Shown here: piece after piece, positions 1 to 7,233 of the stretch
Layout of the letters: each line of letters starts with the position of its first letter
Position numbering within the stretch: position 1 is the stretch's first letter
From: Neorhizobium populisoli
Lineage (GTDB): Bacteria; Pseudomonadota; Alphaproteobacteria; Rhizobiales; Rhizobiaceae
Length of the DNA stretch: 64,000 nt
NCBI RefSeq assembly: GCF_019430945.1
Contig: NZ_JAHYCB010000006.1
Coordinates: 1 to 64,000, forward strand
Direction: 5' to 3'
Notes under the pieces: generated by a model
What the model saw: the letters and a program-made list of their open reading frames with translations, nothing else
Databases searched by the model: none
What the model was told of the DNA's origin: nothing
Translations under genes and position numbers: made by a program

Positions 1-44
1 AAGTCGTAGAAGAGCTGCGCCGGAGCTGCCTGACATCCCATCAT
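1..44 (-). mobile_element. 5' end of an IS transposase gene (IS1182-like), running off the left edge
   Basis: Reading leftwards from an ATG at 44 (second ATG at 41), the reverse strand encodes MMGCQAAPAQLFYDF before the window ends. From memory, this resembles the N-terminus of IS1182-type transposases (consensus about MMG...QLFYDF, followed by a conserved DHVP segment lying outside the window). A GGAGGA ribosome-binding site sits just upstream. Only 15 residues are visible, so the family is a recognition call. The DNA between 45 and about 140, including a GTTGAAAAACTC-like stretch on the reverse strand, could hold the element's terminal sequence; I cannot fix the exact end. Confidence 0.5.
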
Positions 45-158
45 CGTCCAATCCTCCGCAAATCAATGCGGCGATTGAATCATGACAACGCAGCACCGAC
101 AACGCCGAGTTTTTCAACGGAATCGGCGCAAAGCAGACGTCACACCAATACGCCCGTT

Positions 159-359
159 TCAGAGCCTGCGAGCTTCCAGACGCCGCTTATCGCGCGCAAC
201 ATATTCGGAGCCCATTTCCGTCAGACGGAATTGTCGTTTCTGAAATTCCCCGCGGATAAGGATGAAGCCTTGCTCTTCGGCGTCGCTCAGAGTTTTCAGA
301 CTTGTGCCTTTGGGAGGTGACTGCCATTCTGCGCCGGCAGCACTGTGCAGCAATACCAT
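159..359 (-). CDS. Small winged-helix-like hypothetical protein
   Basis: This is a 66-residue ORF if started at the ATG at 359; the frame stays open further upstream to 494, but that part (cysteine-rich, low complexity) does not look like protein. Residues such as TSLKTLSDAEEQGFILIRG followed by RQFRLTEMGSEYV read like the last helix and beta-wing of a winged-helix domain, the pattern seen at the end of MarR/PadR-type and phage-type small proteins. It lies next to the IS edge, so it may be a remnant of a longer gene. No function is assigned. Confidence 0.4.
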   Translation of the reverse strand: MVLLHSAAGAEWQSPPKGTSLKTLSDAEEQGFILIRGEFQKRQFRLTEMGSEYVARDKRRLEARRL

Positions 360-543
360 TATCTTGATAATCTCGTTTCTCCATGGCTGATGCCTATCAG
401 CCGGAACGCATAGCTTTTCACCTGGATCGCTGCAATGGCTGCCATTGGCGCAAAGCTGCTGGCATGCTGCATGTCGTCCTTTTTGCAAGTACAAAGGTCG
501 AAAAGAAGGCCGGCGCGATCTGGCCGACCTTCCCTTCTTCGCT

Positions 544-1332
544 TTACATCGCCGGCAGAATGGCGATGTCGCGCACGTCGTTATCGACGCCGGTGATCAT
601 GCCGACTTCAGTTGCAGCGCCGGTTTCCAGGTTGACCGTGTAGAGCATCTTGCCGGCGGCGAGATAGGCCGTGTTCTTGCCGTCCGCCATGCCCTGGATG
701 TCGAAGGCATAGGTTGCCGGTTTGCTCGCGATGCCGAGCTTGCCGATTGCCTTCAGCGTGCCGTCGTTCGGCTTGGTCTGCTGGATCAGCGCGCCGATCG
801 TTGCGTCGATGTTATACATGGCGGTTTTTTCCGGCTTGCCGACCGAATTGGTATAGGCGGCCGAGACGACATTCGGGGTTTCGCCCTTGTGCATGTCGCC
901 ATCCTCGAAGGCGAGCGTGCCATCGACCGTTACGGCGCCGGTGTCCGGGTGGACGCGGTGGTTGGTCGTGCCGGTCATGAAGCGAAGGCGGTCAGCCATC
1001 GGGTTGAAATCGACGACGACGGGCGCCTGCGTCATGGTCAGCATCTTGTCCATCTTGGCGACGTCGGTGGCAGCACCCGTCTCCAGATTGATCGAGACGA
1101 TGCGGTGATCCGGTGTAACGCCGATCACGGTCTTGTTGCCGGGGCGGAAGTCGATGCCGACGAGTTTGTCGACGCCGGTGACCTCCATCTTCTTGGAAAC
1201 GGCGGGTTTTGCCGTGTCGAACATGACGAGCGTCTTGTCGCCGGTCAGCCCGAGAACCGGGGCGGCGGACACTGCGGCGGCCGAAAGGCCGAGTGCGGCG
1301 GAGGCGATCAGGGCGGTGCGAATGGTGTTCAT
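544..1332 (-). CDS. Secreted DUF4394 domain protein
   Basis: This 262-residue protein has an N-terminal signal peptide (residues 1-23, ending ...SAAAVSAAP) and then a repeated beta-rich body in which blocks like VSINLETGAATDV and YTVNLETGAATEV recur, as expected of a beta-propeller-like DUF4394 protein. The start at 1332 is preceded by GGGAGAAAGAC; an upstream extension to 1407 is ignored because the signal peptide begins here. It is predicted to be exported. The gene is divergent from an ECF sigma/anti-sigma pair, so it is a plausible target of that sigma factor, perhaps a surface or periplasmic stress protein. Its biochemical role is unknown to me. Confidence 0.75.
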   Translation of the reverse strand: MNTIRTALIASAALGLSAAAVSAAPVLGLTGDKTLVMFDTAKPAVSKKMEVTGVDKLVGIDFRPGNKTVIGVTPDHRIVSINLETGAATDVAKMDKMLTMTQAPVVVDFNPMADRLRFMTGTTNHRVHPDTGAVTVDGTLAFEDGDMHKGETPNVVSAAYTNSVGKPEKTAMYNIDATIGALIQQTKPNDGTLKAIGKLGIASKPATYAFDIQGMADGKNTAYLAAGKMLYTVNLETGAATEVGMITGVDNDVRDIAILPAM

Positions 1333-1531
1333 GTCTTTCTCCCGTACGTTGATCCGTTCGGAAGCTATCCGGCGCTCGGCTCTCGATGCTTCCAATGATG
1401 AAGACACGCCGGCAGATGCGTTTGGATGCAGACCTTAAAAATAATTTCTTCGCGCGCATCCATTCGGCCCCTCTCGCGCGTATAGGCATGGAGGGCAGAC
1501 CGGTCCTCGCCTTCAACGGGAGGACGATGCG

Positions 1532-2083
1532 ATGCTGATGAGTTCAAGGCCCGACGAGCTGGATGTGGCGCTTACCGCCTGCGCCTCCGGCGACCGGGCC
1601 GCCTTGCGCCTCATCTTCGATCGGGAAGCGGGCCGCCTCGTCGCCATTGCCGAACGGATCGTGCGGCGGCGCGAGCTTGCCGAAGAGGTCGTGCAGGAAG
1701 CCTTCATCCGCATCTGGACCCATGCCCACCAATATGCCCCGGAGCGCGGATCAGCCCGCGGCTGGATCTATGCGATCGTCCGCAACCGGGCGATCAACAT
1801 GCTGCGCGACGGCCGCCGCGAGCACACGGTCGAGGAAGTGGAAACGCTTCGGGAGACCGAGCAGGCCGACGAGATCATGGCGGCATGGCACCGGCTGGAT
1901 CGGGAAAGCCGCCTGCGCGACTGCCTTGGCGCGCTGGACGAGACGAAACGGCATGGCATCCTGATGGCCTATGTGGGCGGCTACAGCCATGGCGAAATTG
2001 CCGGGCGGCTGCGCATCCCGCTCGGTACCGCCAAATCCTGGATACGCCGCGGACTTTCCGCGCTTCGGGAGTGCATGGCATGA
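1532..2083 (+). CDS. ECF (sigma-70 family) RNA polymerase sigma factor
   Basis: This 183-residue protein has the two domains of an ECF sigma factor. Sigma region 2 spans about residues 25-95, with ELAEEVVQEAFIRIWTHA and the RGWIYAIVRNRAINMLRD segment. Region 4 spans about 130-180, with the helix-turn-helix YSHGEIAGRLRIPLGTAKSWIRRGL. Region 3 is absent, as in all ECF factors. The start has a GGGAGG box upstream. Its stop overlaps the start of the next gene (ATGA), which encodes an RskA-type anti-sigma factor, so the pair is translationally coupled. It would direct RNA polymerase to a small stress regulon that probably includes its own operon and the divergent DUF4394 gene. Confidence 0.9.
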   Translation: MLMSSRPDELDVALTACASGDRAALRLIFDREAGRLVAIAERIVRRRELAEEVVQEAFIRIWTHAHQYAPERGSARGWIYAIVRNRAINMLRDGRREHTVEEVETLRETEQADEIMAAWHRLDRESRLRDCLGALDETKRHGILMAYVGGYSHGEIAGRLRIPLGTAKSWIRRGLSALRECMA

Positions 2084-2775
2084 CCTTTGATCGCAACGAG
2101 ATTGCCGGCATCGCCGACGAACATGTACTGGGCCTGCTGGAGCCTGCGGAAGCGGCGGAAATCGAGGCGGAGATGGAACGCGATGCCGAACTGAAAGCCG
2201 CGATTGCCGCGAGCCGGGACCGGTTCCTGCCGCTTGACGCCGGCGTCGAGCCCGCGACCGTGGACGAGACATTGTGGCGCAAGATCGAAGCCGCCCTGCC
2301 GGCGCAACAGGCCGCCGCGCTGCTGCCCTCCGCCAACGACAACCTGAAAGACGGCTGGCGGCTGACCGCACTTTCCGCGCTTGCCGCTACGCTGCTGCTG
2401 GCGATCGGGCTCGGCTGGAGCCTGATGCGGGTGGTGGAGCCGGTGGTGATCGCCGTGCTGATCAACGATGCGGGTGAGGCGCAGGCAGTGGTCGAGGATT
2501 TCGGCAACGAAACCGCTACGGTGCGGCTGCTGCGCGATTTCGACGTGCCGGCGGACAAAACGATCCAGGTCTGGACGTTACCTTCCCGCGAAATGGGGCC
2601 AATGTCGCTCGGTCTGGTCGACAAGGTTCGTTCGGTCCGGCTGCATGGTCCGACACTGCCGGCGCCGCGCAGCGAACAGCTTTATGAGATCACGCTGGAA
2701 CAGCAGGGCGGCTCGCCGACCGGCCGACCGACAGGGCCGATCCTGGCCAAGGGGTTTGCAAAACCGGCGCATTGA
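2080..2775 (+). CDS. Membrane-bound anti-sigma factor (RskA family)
   Basis: This protein has 231 residues from the ATG at 2080, which overlaps the sigma-factor stop by 4 nt. The N-terminal part (about 1-70: EIAGIADEHVLGLLEPAEAAEIEAEM) matches anti-sigma domains that bind ECF factors. One transmembrane helix follows at about 95-115 (LSALAATLLLAIGLGWSLM). The periplasmic domain has the RskA C-terminal pattern, with KTIQVWTLPSREMGPMSLG and TLPAPRSEQLYEITLEQQGGSPTGRPTGPI. It should hold the sigma factor at the membrane and release it on an envelope signal. No zinc-binding HxxxCxxC motif is present, which is normal for this class. A longer upstream reading frame overlaps the sigma gene and is rejected as a start. 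Confidence 0.88.
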   Translation: MTFDRNEIAGIADEHVLGLLEPAEAAEIEAEMERDAELKAAIAASRDRFLPLDAGVEPATVDETLWRKIEAALPAQQAAALLPSANDNLKDGWRLTALSALAATLLLAIGLGWSLMRVVEPVVIAVLINDAGEAQAVVEDFGNETATVRLLRDFDVPADKTIQVWTLPSREMGPMSLGLVDKVRSVRLHGPTLPAPRSEQLYEITLEQQGGSPTGRPTGPILAKGFAKPAH

Positions 2776-2893
2776 AGCTGCGCGATAAGGAATGCCGTCT
2801 ACGCGGCATTTCCGGTCTGCCTCTCGATTCCGGTTTGCTTCTCGGTGCGGCTGCACTAATTAGGCCGCATTGTCCTGCATTTGCATCGCTCCC

Positions 2894-4690
2894 ATGTTCA
2901 GCCGCATCATTTCCCGCCTGCCCTCGCCCCGCATCCTGCTCGACCCGGGCGCATTGCGCGTCCTCATCCGGCGCAGTGAATTCGGTCTGATTCTTGCTGC
3001 CGCCGTTGTCGGCATGCTTGCCGGCCTGGCGGTGGCGGCGATGAGCTGGGTGTCGCAGGAACTGCACCGGCTGATCTTCAAGATCGAGGTCGGCGAGCGG
3101 CTGAGTTCGGCGCTGGAGCCCGACCGGCTGCTCATCCTGATCGGACCGATCGTCGGCGGCGCTCTGATGGGCCTCGTCCTTCTGATCCTGCGCAAGTGGC
3201 GCAAGAAACCGATGGTCGACCCGATTGAGGCGAACGCGCTGCATGGCGGGCGGCTATCGCTGACGGACAGTATCGTCGTCGCAGTGCAGAACCTGATTTC
3301 CAACGGGTTCGGCGCCTCTGTCGGCCTTGAGGCCGGTTATACCCAGCTTTCCTCCGGCATAGCTTCGAAGCTCGGTTACCTGCTGCAGCTTCGCCGGTCG
3401 GACCTGCGCGTGCTGGTCGGCTGCGGGGCGGCAGGCGCGATCGCGGCCGCCTTTAACGCGCCGCTGACGGGCGCCTTCTACGCTTTCGAGCTGATCATCG
3501 GCACCTATACGATCCTCAGCCTCGCACCGGTCGTTGTCTCGGCGCTGGCGGCCACCATCGTCACACGGCTTTTCGTCGGCGATGCGTTCATGATCGATGT
3601 CGGGCAGTTCGGTGCGGTCGTGCCGGCGGATTACGTGCCGGCGGTGGTGCTCGGCGTGTTCTGCGCCGGCGGCGGCATTCTCATCATGCAGGGCGTTTCG
3701 CGCGTCGAGGAACTGGCGCGCAGAAGTTCGATCTCGCCGATCTTCCGGCCGCTGCTCGGCGGTATCGTCGTCGGCCTGCTGGCGCTGATCGACCAGCAGG
3801 TGCTGGCGGCAGGCCATGGCGCGCTGCATGAAAACCTCAATCAGAGCATGACCATTCCGGCGCTTCTGGCGATCCTCGCCTTGAAATCGGTTGCCTCGGC
3901 GGTGTCGATCGGCTCCGGTTTTCGTGGCGGCCTGTTCTTCGCCTCGTTGTTCATGGGCGCGCTGCTCGGCAAGCTGTTTGCCTATTGCACGCCCTATATC
4001 TTCGCGCATGCGACGCTGACGCCGGTCATCTATGCGGTGGTGGGGATGAGCGCGCTGTCGGTCGCCGTCATCGGCGGGCCACTGACCATGACGTTTCTGG
4101 CGCTGGAAATCACCGGCGACTTTCCGATCACCGTGCTGGCGCTGGCGGCGGTCATCACCTCCTCGGTCACCGTGCGCTCCACCTTCGGTTACTCGTTCGC
4201 GACCTGGCGTTTCCACCTTCGCGGCGAAAGCATTCGCAGCGCCCACGATATCGGCTGGATACGGAACCTCACCGTCGAGCGGATGATGCGCCCCGATGTG
4301 CGCACCGCGTCGATCACCGCAACGCTCGAGGAGTTCCGCAAGGATTTTCCGCTCGGTTCCACCCAGCGCGTCATCCTGCTCGACGAGGGCGAAAAATATG
4401 CCGGCATGGTTCTCCTGCCGGACATCTATGCGGCGCCGACCGAAGATGCGGAAAACAAGGAAAAGCCGACGCTCGCCTCCTTCGTCAAATACAAGAACGA
4501 CGTGCTGCTGCGCTCGATGAATGCCAAGCAGGCGGCGGCGATGTTCGACAAGCTGGAGGCGGAAGCGCTGGCCGTCGTCAACAACCAGATCGAACGCAAG
4601 GTCATCGGCCAGCTCAGCGAGAGCCATACGCTGCGGCGCTATTCGGAAGAGCTGGACCGCAAGCGGCGCGAAATTTCCGGCGAGATCTGA
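2894..4690 (+). CDS. CLC-family chloride channel with C-terminal CBS-like region
   Basis: This protein has 598 residues from the ATG at 2894; a TTG at 2870 would add eight residues. About 420 residues form a multi-helix CLC core. SVGLEAGYTQLSSG (about 142-155) corresponds to the GREGP selectivity/gating loop and keeps the gating glutamate (E146). GSGFRGGLFFASLFMG corresponds to the second pore loop. The C-terminal ~140 residues (from TVERMMRPDVRTASI) resemble a CBS-pair regulatory domain. It should move chloride, or exchange chloride for protons, across the inner membrane. The conserved proton-glutamate position cannot be assigned with confidence, so channel versus antiporter is left open. 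It follows the sigma operon by about 120 bp and is probably independent. Confidence 0.88.
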   Translation: MFSRIISRLPSPRILLDPGALRVLIRRSEFGLILAAAVVGMLAGLAVAAMSWVSQELHRLIFKIEVGERLSSALEPDRLLILIGPIVGGALMGLVLLILRKWRKKPMVDPIEANALHGGRLSLTDSIVVAVQNLISNGFGASVGLEAGYTQLSSGIASKLGYLLQLRRSDLRVLVGCGAAGAIAAAFNAPLTGAFYAFELIIGTYTILSLAPVVVSALAATIVTRLFVGDAFMIDVGQFGAVVPADYVPAVVLGVFCAGGGILIMQGVSRVEELARRSSISPIFRPLLGGIVVGLLALIDQQVLAAGHGALHENLNQSMTIPALLAILALKSVASAVSIGSGFRGGLFFASLFMGALLGKLFAYCTPYIFAHATLTPVIYAVVGMSALSVAVIGGPLTMTFLALEITGDFPITVLALAAVITSSVTVRSTFGYSFATWRFHLRGESIRSAHDIGWIRNLTVERMMRPDVRTASITATLEEFRKDFPLGSTQRVILLDEGEKYAGMVLLPDIYAAPTEDAENKEKPTLASFVKYKNDVLLRSMNAKQAAAMFDKLEAEALAVVNNQIERKVIGQLSESHTLRRYSEELDRKRREISGEI

Positions 4691-4776
4691 CCGGCATTTT
4701 TCGCATGCCAGCCCCTTCTTTCGGATGATTGCGCCGTCTGCCGGCCAAGCTATGGTGCGCGCTGACGGAGGCGGAC

Positions 4777-5724
4777 ATGGCAATCGGCGAAGATCGGTCA
4801 GCGGCGGAAAGTTCTTTGAAGGCCGCGGTTGCGAGGCCTGCCGGCGAGCGGGTCGTGCTGACCTGCCGCGATGGCGTGTTGCTGCACGGGCATTTCTGGC
4901 CGGCTAAAAACCAGGCCATTGCCAGCGTCATCATCAATCCCGCCACCGGCGTTCTTGCCCGCTATTACCATTATTACGCGGATTTCCTCGCCCGCGACGG
5001 TTTCGACGTCCTGACCTACGACTATCGCGGCATCGGTCTTTCGCGGCCGCAAACGTTGAGAGGCTGTGGTTACCGCTGGCGGGAATGGGGCGAGCAGGAT
5101 TTCGATGCGGCACTGCGATATATAGACGAACTGCGCCCGGCTCAGCCGCTGCAGGTCGTCGGCCATAGTATCGGCGGATATCTGCCGGGGCTTTCCCCAC
5201 GTGCCGGCCGCATCGACCGGATGCTGACCATGGGGGCGCAATACGCCTATTGGCGGGATTACGCCGACGGTCACCGGGCGCGGCTGTTCTGGAAATGGCA
5301 TGTGGTAATGCCGGTGCTGACGGCGCTTTACGGATATTTTCCGGGAAGGAGGCTCAGCTGGCTGGAGGACCTGCCGGCCGGCGTCGCCAATGAATGGAGT
5401 TTTCGCGGGCCGCGGATGGAGTTGACGCATCCAGCTGATGAGCGGGACGATGTGCTGCGGCGCTTCGCGGCGGTGACGGCGCCGATCCTGGCGGTTGCCG
5501 TTTCCGACGACGATATCGGCACGCCGGCGGCGATCCGGCGAACGCTTGCCTATTACCGCAATGCCGAGCGGACCGAGGTACTGCTGACGCCGGCTGTCTA
5601 TGGCCTCGAAAACATCGGCCATTTCAGCCTGTTCCATTCCCGGCACAAGGCCGGTTTCTGGCAGGATACGCTCCGCTGGCTTAAGGACGGCGTCAATCCC
5701 TGGGTTGACAACCAACACGGTTGA
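4777..5724 (+). CDS. Alpha/beta hydrolase (serine hydrolase)
   Basis: This is a 315-residue alpha/beta-fold protein. The start at 4777 follows ACGGAGG; the frame is open from 4729 without a better site. The nucleophile elbow is GHSIGG (S131), the oxyanion region is NPATGV, the probable acid lies in AVSDDDIGTP, and the catalytic histidine in ENIGHFSLF. The overall pattern (YYADFLARDGFDVLTYDYRGIGLS) fits the branch of uncharacterised esterase/lipase-like proteins found in many alphaproteobacteria. There is no signal peptide, so it is probably cytosolic. The substrate is not predictable from sequence. Confidence 0.82.
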   Translation: MAIGEDRSAAESSLKAAVARPAGERVVLTCRDGVLLHGHFWPAKNQAIASVIINPATGVLARYYHYYADFLARDGFDVLTYDYRGIGLSRPQTLRGCGYRWREWGEQDFDAALRYIDELRPAQPLQVVGHSIGGYLPGLSPRAGRIDRMLTMGAQYAYWRDYADGHRARLFWKWHVVMPVLTALYGYFPGRRLSWLEDLPAGVANEWSFRGPRMELTHPADERDDVLRRFAAVTAPILAVAVSDDDIGTPAAIRRTLAYYRNAERTEVLLTPAVYGLENIGHFSLFHSRHKAGFWQDTLRWLKDGVNPWVDNQHG

Positions 5725-5788
5725 GCAAGGTCAATGAGGCGAGCGTCCGTATGGCTCACGATGCCTTTGAAAAACCATGGAGGCATTG

Positions 5789-6226
5789 ATGTACAAGCAT
5801 ATCCTGATCCCGACCGACGGCTCGGCGCTTTCGACCCAGGCGCTCGAAAAGGCGCTGGATTTCGCCCATGAGATCGGCGCTGAAGCCACCATCCTCGCCG
5901 TCATGGAGCCGCTGCAGGTATTCACCATGAACCCGTCCGGCATGGAAATCGCCTATGCGGAATACGACCGGCAGAACAACGAGGCCGCCGATGGCATTCT
6001 CGCCGACGCCAAGGAGGCGGCAAAGAAGCGTCTCGTGGCAGCCGATACGGTGAAGATCGAGAGCATCGACCCGGCCGGCGCTATCGTCGAGATCGCGGAA
6101 AAATATGATTGCGACCTGATCGCCATGGCCTCCCACGGCCGCTCCGGTTTCAAGGCCTTCATGCTCGGCAGCGTGACGATGAAAGTGCTGGCGCATTCCA
6201 AGGTGCCGGTGCTGGTATATCGGTGA
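5789..6226 (+). CDS. Universal stress protein, UspA family
   Basis: This 145-residue single-domain protein starts MYKHILIPTDGSALSTQALEKAL, a typical Usp N-terminus. Near its end is the ATP-binding signature HGRSGFKAFMLGSVTMKVLAHSKVPVLVY (G-2x-G-9x-G-S), so it belongs to the ATP-binding class. The start at 5789 has TGGAGG upstream at good spacing. It probably acts as a cytosolic stress-resistance protein. It is followed by a long palindromic repeat and not by a co-transcribed gene. Confidence 0.92.
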   Translation: MYKHILIPTDGSALSTQALEKALDFAHEIGAEATILAVMEPLQVFTMNPSGMEIAYAEYDRQNNEAADGILADAKEAAKKRLVAADTVKIESIDPAGAIVEIAEKYDCDLIAMASHGRSGFKAFMLGSVTMKVLAHSKVPVLVYR

Positions 6227-6292
6227 GTTGGGCTTATGCTCCGGTCTCGACAGGCGGGTGCGCGCCATGGGATCGATGAGCTGGCCGCGATG

Positions 6293-6443
6293 TCCCTTCT
6301 CCCCAGCGGGGAGAAGGTGCCGGCAGGCGGATGAGGGGGCTGCGCGGCAAAACGCCTATTGCTGACTTTGATTATTGAAGCTTCGAGGGCAGAGCCCCCT
6401 CATCCGACCCTTCGGGCCACCTTCTCCCCGCTGGGGAGAAGGG
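6293..6443. repeat. Rhizobial palindromic intergenic repeat (copy A)
   Basis: Two arms face each other across about 50 nt. The left arm (6293-6341) reads CCCTTCTCCCCAGCGGGGAG and continues to GGATGAGGGGGCT. The right arm (6392-6443) is its approximate reverse complement (AGCCCCCTCATCC ... CTTCTCCCCGCTGGGGAGAA). Each arm also contains a small hairpin of its own (CTCCCC/GGGGAG). This matches the style of RIME-type elements of Rhizobiaceae. It lies between convergent genes (UspA and pdeM) and may also act as a terminator. A related copy lies at 36291-36433. Confidence 0.8.
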
Positions 6444-6468
6444 AAAAGCGGCGCCGTTGGAGCCTCAA

Positions 6469-7233
6469 CTACCCAATCAGGCTGCCATACCGTACCGAAT
6501 AAATCCGATCCCGACCCAGAAGATGCGCCACCAGCGTCTCGCGGTTGAACAGACCGTGCATGGCCTGATGGCGCAGGTCCAGGCCACCTGCAAGCACACC
6601 GAAGGCCGGCATGACCAGACGGTTGCCATCGCTCGCAAAACAGGCGCGGCGGACGGATTTTTCGCGGCGGCGGACGGTCGCGGATGGATGAAGGTGGCCG
6701 GCGATTTCGCCCTTGCCGGAAATCAGGCTCGGCTCGTGACGGAAGACGAGGCCGCCGTAGAGGAGTTCGTCGGTGCAGGTGCCGGGCAGGTCGACCGTGC
6801 CATCCGGATCGTGGTTGCCGTTGATCCAGATCCAGTCGCGGCCGCGCGCCATCGCCATGATCATCAGGCGCAGTTCCGTCGACAGATGTTCGGAACCCTT
6901 GCGGTCGTGGAAATTATCGCCGAGCGACACAACGACCTTGGGATCGTAGCGGTCGATGATGGCGGAGAGGATGTTGAGCGTCGCGATCGTATCGTAGGGC
7001 GGCAGCATCATGCCGCGGCGCGCGAAAGCGGCGCCTTTTTCCAGATGCAGGTCGGAGACGATGAGCATCTGGGTTTCCGGCAGATAGAGGCCTCCCATCG
7101 GATCGCAGACGGCGACTGTACCGTGCACGACGATCTCTTCCGCGCCGGTGGCGGCTCCGGTCATCAATGTCGAGCGGGCGGCAAGCCCGAGGCGGTGCAT
7201 CAATTCAACGTCTTCCAATCGGGCGGAGGACAT
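6469..7233 (-). CDS. pdeM: Ligase-associated DNA damage response endonuclease PdeM
   Basis: This 254-residue calcineurin-type metallophosphoesterase shows all the metal motifs in order: SDLHLEKG, SLGDNFHD, INGNHD and AGHLHP. The long insert TCTDELLYGGLVFRHEP and the length match PdeM of the ligase-associated DNA-repair cluster. Its start codon overlaps the helicase stop (TGATG), so it is translated from the same mRNA directly downstream of the Lhr-like helicase. It should act as a metal-dependent phosphoesterase/nuclease on damaged DNA ends. The other two usual partners (ATP-dependent ligase and exonuclease) are not adjacent here. Confidence 0.88.
   Translation of the reverse strand: MSSARLEDVELMHRLGLAARSTLMTGAATGAEEIVVHGTVAVCDPMGGLYLPETQMLIVSDLHLEKGAAFARRGMMLPPYDTIATLNILSAIIDRYDPKVVVSLGDNFHDRKGSEHLSTELRLMIMAMARGRDWIWINGNHDPDGTVDLPGTCTDELLYGGLVFRHEPSLISGKGEIAGHLHPSATVRRREKSVRRACFASDGNRLVMPAFGVLAGGLDLRHQAMHGLFNRETLVAHLLGRDRIYSVRYGSLIG

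Noticed and set aside
445-1398. Long plus-strand ORF (317 codons) opposite the DUF4394 gene
   Set aside because: It has low-complexity Arg/Asp/Gly-rich content with no signal or motif, while the opposite strand has a signal peptide, ribosome-binding site and recognised family; it is a GC-rich antisense shadow.
2791-2810. Stem AATGCCG/CGGCATT as a terminator of the anti-sigma gene
   Set aside because: The stem is real, but only TTT-CC follows it and the stem is short, so termination is not convincing.
3254-4783. Minus-strand ORF of 509 codons opposite the CLC channel gene
   Set aside because: His/Arg/Asp-rich translation without any domain. The plus strand has the full CLC motif set.
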